DNA of 64,000 nt, taken from the NCBI RefSeq assembly GCF_921293095.1, contig NC_060249.1:80859907-80923906 (forward strand), given 5' to 3'. A program made the translations under genes and the position numbers. The notes beneath the pieces are model-generated. The model worked only from the letters and a program-made list of their open reading frames with translations, did no database searches and was not told the DNA's origin. The stretch comes from Ischnura elegans (taxonomy: Eukaryota; Arthropoda; Insecta; Odonata; Coenagrionidae). Below are positions 59,336-64,000 of the stretch, piece by piece; position 1 is the stretch's first letter; every line of letters begins with the position of its first letter.

Positions 59336-59600
59336 TGGTAAGAGTGAGCGAAAGAGAGAAGGAGAGGAGGAGGAGGGAGGCAGGTGGTTAATGGATTCCT
59401 CAGAGAGCAAGAAAGATATGAGGAATGTGGAGAGAGGAAGAAGAAGTCGGGGAGAGTGGGAGCCGGAGGCCGGGGAAAATTGAAAGGATGTAATGTGAAG
59501 AGGATCAGCAATAAATAAAGAGCGAAAAAAAGGGCGAAAGACACGTGAAAGGAATGCTTGGAGCGCTCAGAGAGAGAGAGAGAGAGAGAAAAAGAAAAAA
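59336..59600 (+). repeat. purine-rich tract with (GA)n
   Basis: A GA/GGA-biased stretch ends in a GA dinucleotide run at about 59570-59588 and an A-rich tail. Low complexity. Confidence 0.8.
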
Positions 59601-59926
59601 AAGAGTGGACGCTTCCTGTGAGCTAATCTAAATAATGCACAAAACTGAAAGCAGCAGGGGATGGGATTACTCTCTCCCGAAGCGAAGGGGATGGGAGGCG
59701 GGAAGGGACCCATCGCGCGGGGTATTTGCGAGGATTGCGTGCCCCGGAGATAGAGCGCGCGGAGTCTACCACCAAAGGCGAATGGGAAAACACAAATCAC
59801 GATCAATTATTATGCAGCGTTAGGAGAGCTTGTAAAGGAAATCTCTTTTTCTCCGATAGGAGAAGATATTTTTAGAACATCATTGAACCACTAGGGGGGC
59901 AAAGCAAAAAAATGTGGATAAAGAAT

Positions 59927-59946
59927 GTATGTAGGTACCTACATAC
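59927..59946. repeat. perfect 20 bp palindrome
   Basis: GTATGTAGGTACCTACATAC, with no spacer. Confidence 0.95.
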
Positions 59947-60879
59947 TTAGTGAGAACTCACTTCAGATGGGGAAACTTATTTCTGGAGATGTCTCTGAAT
60001 AGAAATTATCGTTACGCAAGTGATCCCGCATACAAGGTACACCACTGCACAAATTTACCTACTAAATAAAGGAAATGCGTAAGTGGAAAGGATTCTCTGT
60101 TTCATGTAAATTGAGCATCACATCCTCCTAAGGCATTTATGGCTGCAAAGAGAAGATTTAAAATAATGGAATGCAGTAATAACCACACTTATTAAACTAG
60201 TAATTTCAATAGGATTACGATATGCCGCAGAAAAGAGATGGATTTAAGGGATTGGCAAGGCGGTAGTAATTTTTACTCTGATTAAAAATAAAATTACAAA
60301 ATTGTCTCCGAGTGACTGGAAACTCCTCTCAAATAGGAGGTATTCCCATGCTTACTCTAATGTAAAACATTGATACGATCAAACAAAACATAAATTATAA
60401 GTCATTTACTATCCTAATTCTATTATAGGAAAAAGTACACAAATCAGCACAATGTAAAGAGAAAAAAATTACCATGCGTCATTTAAGTCATTACAAGAAA
60501 GAAAATCATGGCTTTTGGCAAATAGTTTAAACAAGTATTACGTTAATCAGCGATTAAATTCCAATTGGACATCTAAATCATCGCCCACATCATTCCTTTA
60601 ATGCCAATTAATTTTTTCCCCAAGCTTCGATTGGCACTGCTGATTCTTAAGTGTAAAACTTGAATCAAGGCTTACATTTACGACCCTATAAGGGCGGAAA
60701 ACTACTCATTCCATAAATAATCTAATCAACAGCTTTTGCACCTGCGTTAACTCGCTATGCGGTGCTAAAGCCGCACTCTCAAGATGCTACCCGTGTTTGG
60801 TGTGAATTACTCAGAGACCGATGCTTGCGTTGAGCACTTTTCCTCCTCTCGCTGTGATGGAGGCGGGATTGAAAATGAG
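59947..60879. other. unassigned AT-rich DNA
   Basis: No recognisable feature. Confidence 0.5.
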
Positions 60880-61440
60880 ATTTCGACCCGAGATAGCGCT
60901 CAATTGGGTATCGGAAGCGGCCCGCCCTTTTCAACGCGAGGCCCCGGTGGCGACACACAAGAATGGATTTTGAGGAGGTCGAGGAGAGCGGAGCAATGTT
61001 GTGAGAGATGTCGGTCCACCCCTCTTTTGAGGATGTGCTTGTGGAAGTGTGGTGTTTGAAACGGTGTGTTGCGGCCAGCACGTGTCAGCCGACTCCTTCC
61101 CAAAAGACTTCTCTCCTCCCTCCCATTGTTGCTCGGTCCATTGTGGTCCATTACAGCGAAGCGATCCGCTCGAGCCGGTAACGAATAGACATCCGCCGCC
61201 CGTCTTCCGCACACCCCTGGCCTCTCTCCAGCGGCATATCCTTTCAACGACCACCGCATTCGGGGAGAGGAGAAAAGAAAGGAGGGTGACCGAAGATTCT
61301 ATGGCTCAGAGTCTAAACCTGCGCAGCGAGCAATGAGGCGAGACGTAGGGTGTAATCCGTCCCGAACGCGCGACGGGCTTCGGCAGGAGAGAAAAACTCC
61401 AGACAGCGTGGCACGCCTCCGACGGCAATGCTTCAAAGGA
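60880..61440. other. CpG-rich island-like patch
   Basis: The strongest GC and CpG concentration in the window, dense from about 61130 to 61430 (for example CCGTCCCGAACGCGCGACGG). Five overlapping frames of 90-119 codons are open across both strands, none with a known domain. It may be a promoter or a first exon whose gene continues beyond what can be read here. Confidence 0.4.
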
Positions 61441-62290
61441 GGTTCCGCTACGAATGCGCCATCCACAACAAATAGTTGACAACTGTATGTTTAAAAATCT
61501 TTAAAAAGTGCAGGTATGAAATGCGACACACTTTGTAGCCCAACAGCAAAATTAGGAGGCATATCAATCAAAATAGCCAATATTAGCTACATTATATTGG
61601 GAAATTAAACCTGAATGTATCCATAAAAATTATCTTATCCGTATTATACAGCCTATTTAAAGGCTACTCTAGTTGATAAGCTAGGACAAATTCCAGTAAC
61701 TAGTGTAACTACCAGGTGGAAAATGCGATTAATTATCCACATTAAAAAAAAACTCAAAAATTACTATACTGCGGTGCCTAAGTTTTATTATTATTATTAT
61801 GACATTTATGCCATGGCTAATGGATACCCTGGTGAATTGCACAGTATTGGCCGACGTTAAGCTAAGAATAAAAGAATTCTAATGAACCGTCGGCCAACAT
61901 GGACCATCTGACCCAATTTAATACCCGAGAAGAAATCATCCATGCCATTCGCTGGAAAAGCCTGAAATCTTTCATAACTTGTAACTTTCTGCTACAAATA
62001 TTTATCGCAGCCATGTTTTTCTAAAATATATTCATGCTATACAGCAAAATTTAGTTGATGAACACGCGATGTGATGTGCTATTCAATCTGATTCCCCTCA
62101 CCCCAAAGCCAAGTCCTAGTTACGCCACTGCAGTAGCCCATAAGTATTTCCCACATAGCAAGTAACTTTAAAAAATCTCACACCATTCCACTCAACTTTC
62201 CATGGCTTTGAAAACTCCTCGTAATATTCATAGCTAGTTTAAAAATTCAGATTTAGCTCAGACACTGTATAAGATTGTATTCCAGTGAAT
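61441..62290. other. unassigned DNA with a short (TTA)n
   Basis: AT-rich, with a TTA run at about 61784-61799. Nothing else seen. Confidence 0.5.
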
Positions 62291-62480
62291 GTATGTGCAG
62301 TGAATGAAGTGTTAACTAAGATGAAGTTGTCAGCTCAGGGTTCCCCTGGGAAGTGTCTTGGATCGCCTTTTTTCCTCTTATACATAAATGGATAGGGTGA
62401 AGCTGTCAAGCGCAAGCGTCAGGTATTTTCCGATAACGATCTACTGCATTAGGAAATGTGCCTTCATTAAAATAAATACG
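62291..62480 (+). pseudogene. CR1/jockey-like reverse transcriptase remnant
   Basis: A single plus frame from 62291 reads VCAVNEVLTKMKLSAQGSPG, then KCLGSPFFLLYING before TAG. This aligns with the 'VxVNGVLSxxxxVxSGVPQGSVLGPLLFLLYIND' motif of CR1/jockey-type RTs. In another frame VFSDNDLLH follows, matching the FADDTVIY catalytic box with the first Asp of the pair kept and the second changed. Flanking RT regions are unrecognisable. Distinct family from the GRPRTKY and ETWTLR remnants as far as can be told. Confidence 0.65.
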
Positions 62481-63587
62481 CCATCACTAAGGCACTAAAG
62501 GTGATCAAGGAACGCTACGACGCGTTACTCAGGCATATTTAAATATGAAAAACATCAAGAAGAGAATTTAAGAAGATAAATCTATCCTCATCATAACTTC
62601 TCAATAGATAAGGGCTAATCCGAGCAGAAACCGTTAAAAATCAAGAACAAAAATCATGTGTCAAAACAACTCCAATTCTCTTCAGGGCTGTATGGTAACA
62701 TGTGGCCAGACACGGGAAGGGTCGATTAGGTTTTTTCACTGTGCTACGGATAAGACAGGCTTTAAAGCTTGTTACCTCTCAAGCTTTAACATAGCAAAAG
62801 CAAAACATTCCAATTGGATATACAACCCCATTATTTAGTAAAAGCCTTCAACGTCAGTATCCTAATATTGACGTGCGATGACGTTCGATTGATTAAACAC
62901 ACGCCGAAACGCGGAGTGCACCAAGGATAACTAATGAATATTTATTTATGCAAATTTCACCAATTTTCGCGTCGGATTTTCCTGACTGGTGGAGAAACGT
63001 GGAGTACCGAAAATAAATTTATGGATAAGTACGAAGCACATTTTCAACACGAGCAAGTCTACTGCTGCCTTGTTGTATTAGTGGGAACGCATAAAAAATA
63101 GTTTCGGCATTAATTCCTTCAATCTCATGCTGAGCTCGTGGAATCAGTGTTTTGAAGCCCAATCACAGGAGTTTTGAAAAAAAACTCAATTTTTCAAGCA
63201 TAATATGTTTTCCGTATTGAAGGTGGAAGCCAAAACTATTCCTATACATAAAAATAATTGAAATCGGGAGGCCAAGGATTCGCAGAATAATAAACATTTT
63301 TTCGTACACAGTCATGAGCGCTCTAAAAGTAAGTTAAAGGTGATAAATAGGCATGAATTTCCTACCATAAACAATCACATACGTAATTACTGGAATAGAG
63401 AGGGGGGAAAACCATTGACGAGCAATGCCTTTCTCGGCTCTGGGATGTGAATGGATACCCCGGTAAAGGTGTGGAAATGAATGTGACCCCAGTTTTTCTT
63501 TGCCTTTAGATCTCCTTGAGTACATTCTTTCCTCAATTAAAATATTTCCATAGCTGAAGATCCAAGAACAAATGCAATTAACATGTT
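62481..63587. other. unassigned AT-rich DNA
   Basis: No recognisable feature. Confidence 0.5.
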
Positions 63588-63913
63588 TCAAATACGACTA
63601 AGAGCCAAGGACAATCCGTTGATCGCGAACGTCAGAACAATTGACGTTTCCATGCCAAAATACAATTCTTCTTGTAATGTTTCTGGGAATAATTGTACAT
63701 AAGCCAAAATAACTTTAGCAACAACATCACGCAGATCATACTGCTTGCCTTGCATATGTAGCGAAGGTGATTAAACACCTGTCTGATGGGAGTACTTGGT
63801 TTCATTTCAAATTGGCTCTCGCAGGCAAGTGATTCTAAAAATTCTTCAATGTCAGGATAAGATGAAATTCTTGTCACTAGCGATGGATTGCGTTGAAAAT
63901 CTTAATGCTGTTA
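63588..63913 (-). pseudogene. unrecognised coding remnant, one frameshift
   Basis: On the minus strand a frame from about 63900 reads VTRISSYPDIEEFLESLACE, then SQFEMKPSTPIRQVFNHLR. About 63757 the protein-like reading moves to another phase: MQGKQYDLRDVAKVILAYVQ (ATG at 63755), then LFPETLQEELYFGMETSIVL and TFAINGLSLALSRI, stopping at 63588-63590. Both parts have balanced, hydrophilic, helix-prone composition very unlike nearby random frames. An acceptor-like TTGTTTCAG lies just upstream (minus strand, 63914-63922). I do not recognise the family. It could be an exon with a sequencing indel, a decayed host gene, or a mobile-element ORF. Confidence 0.45.
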
Positions 63914-64000
63914 CTGAAACAAGAAAGAGCGTAAACACCAATAAGAGGCTTGTCTTTTCTTTCAATGGAATACATTGAAAACCTTTCGCAATCGAATATT

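Noticed and set aside
1..64000. CRISPR arrays, prophage, bacterial operons, origins
   Set aside because: No regularly spaced direct repeats with spacers, no ribosome-binding-site-led gene runs, and clear animal-type transposons throughout.

Overview
The window looks like AT-rich, repeat-laden intergenic or intronic DNA from an animal, most likely an arthropod and probably an insect. There are no operons, no long continuous reading frames and no host gene that I can recognise. The recognisable content is dead mobile DNA of types common in arthropods: piggyBac, mariner, Harbinger-like MITEs, tRNA-derived SINEs, fragments of at least two non-LTR retrotransposon families, and one Penelope-like terminal hairpin. 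Open frames of 60-150 codons outside these elements mostly sit in purine/pyrimidine-biased or GC-rich patches, where stop codons are rare by composition, so I do not call them genes.

Layout. 0-5 kb: a ~234 bp MITE, a duplicated ~150 bp segment, a 1.28 kb foldback with arms of about 570 bp, a GC-rich patch with a tRNA-like segment, and a near-perfect hairpin. 5-13 kb: mostly featureless AT-rich DNA with a C18 run and short local repeats. 13-17.5 kb: two local tandem duplications (one interrupted by a SINE), a head-to-head SINE pair, and two LINE 3' fragments. 18.6-19.6 kb: a degenerate mariner with both terminal inverted repeats and TA target sites. 20-23.4 kb: two hairpins and a direct duplication. 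23.4-28.6 kb: nothing recognised. 28.6-28.85 kb: a hairpin element bracketed by a 13 bp direct repeat and carrying a CTGATGA...GAAAC core. 30.36-30.59 kb: a second copy of the first MITE, in the opposite orientation. 32.04-35.91 kb: a complete-ended piggyBac element with TTAA sites, repeated subterminal palindromes and a broken transposase. 36-39 kb: a direct duplication, an unrecognised coding remnant, a LINE remnant, and a 455 bp Harbinger-like MITE with TTA target sites. 40-50 kb: GC-rich patches, an inverted repeat and several LINE remnants. 50-58 kb: a palindrome, a LINE remnant, a SINE, and a ~2.7 kb unit with ~350 bp inverted ends. 58-64 kb: a CpG-rich patch, a CR1/jockey-like reverse-transcriptase remnant, and an unrecognised coding remnant at the right edge.

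No genes can be said to work together here. The most informative loci are the piggyBac element, the Penelope-like hairpin, the large foldback, the 55-58 kb inverted-end unit, and the two unrecognised coding remnants near 37.5 and 63.7 kb. All repeat boundaries were set by reading the sequence by eye. Family names rest on motif recognition, not on a database search.
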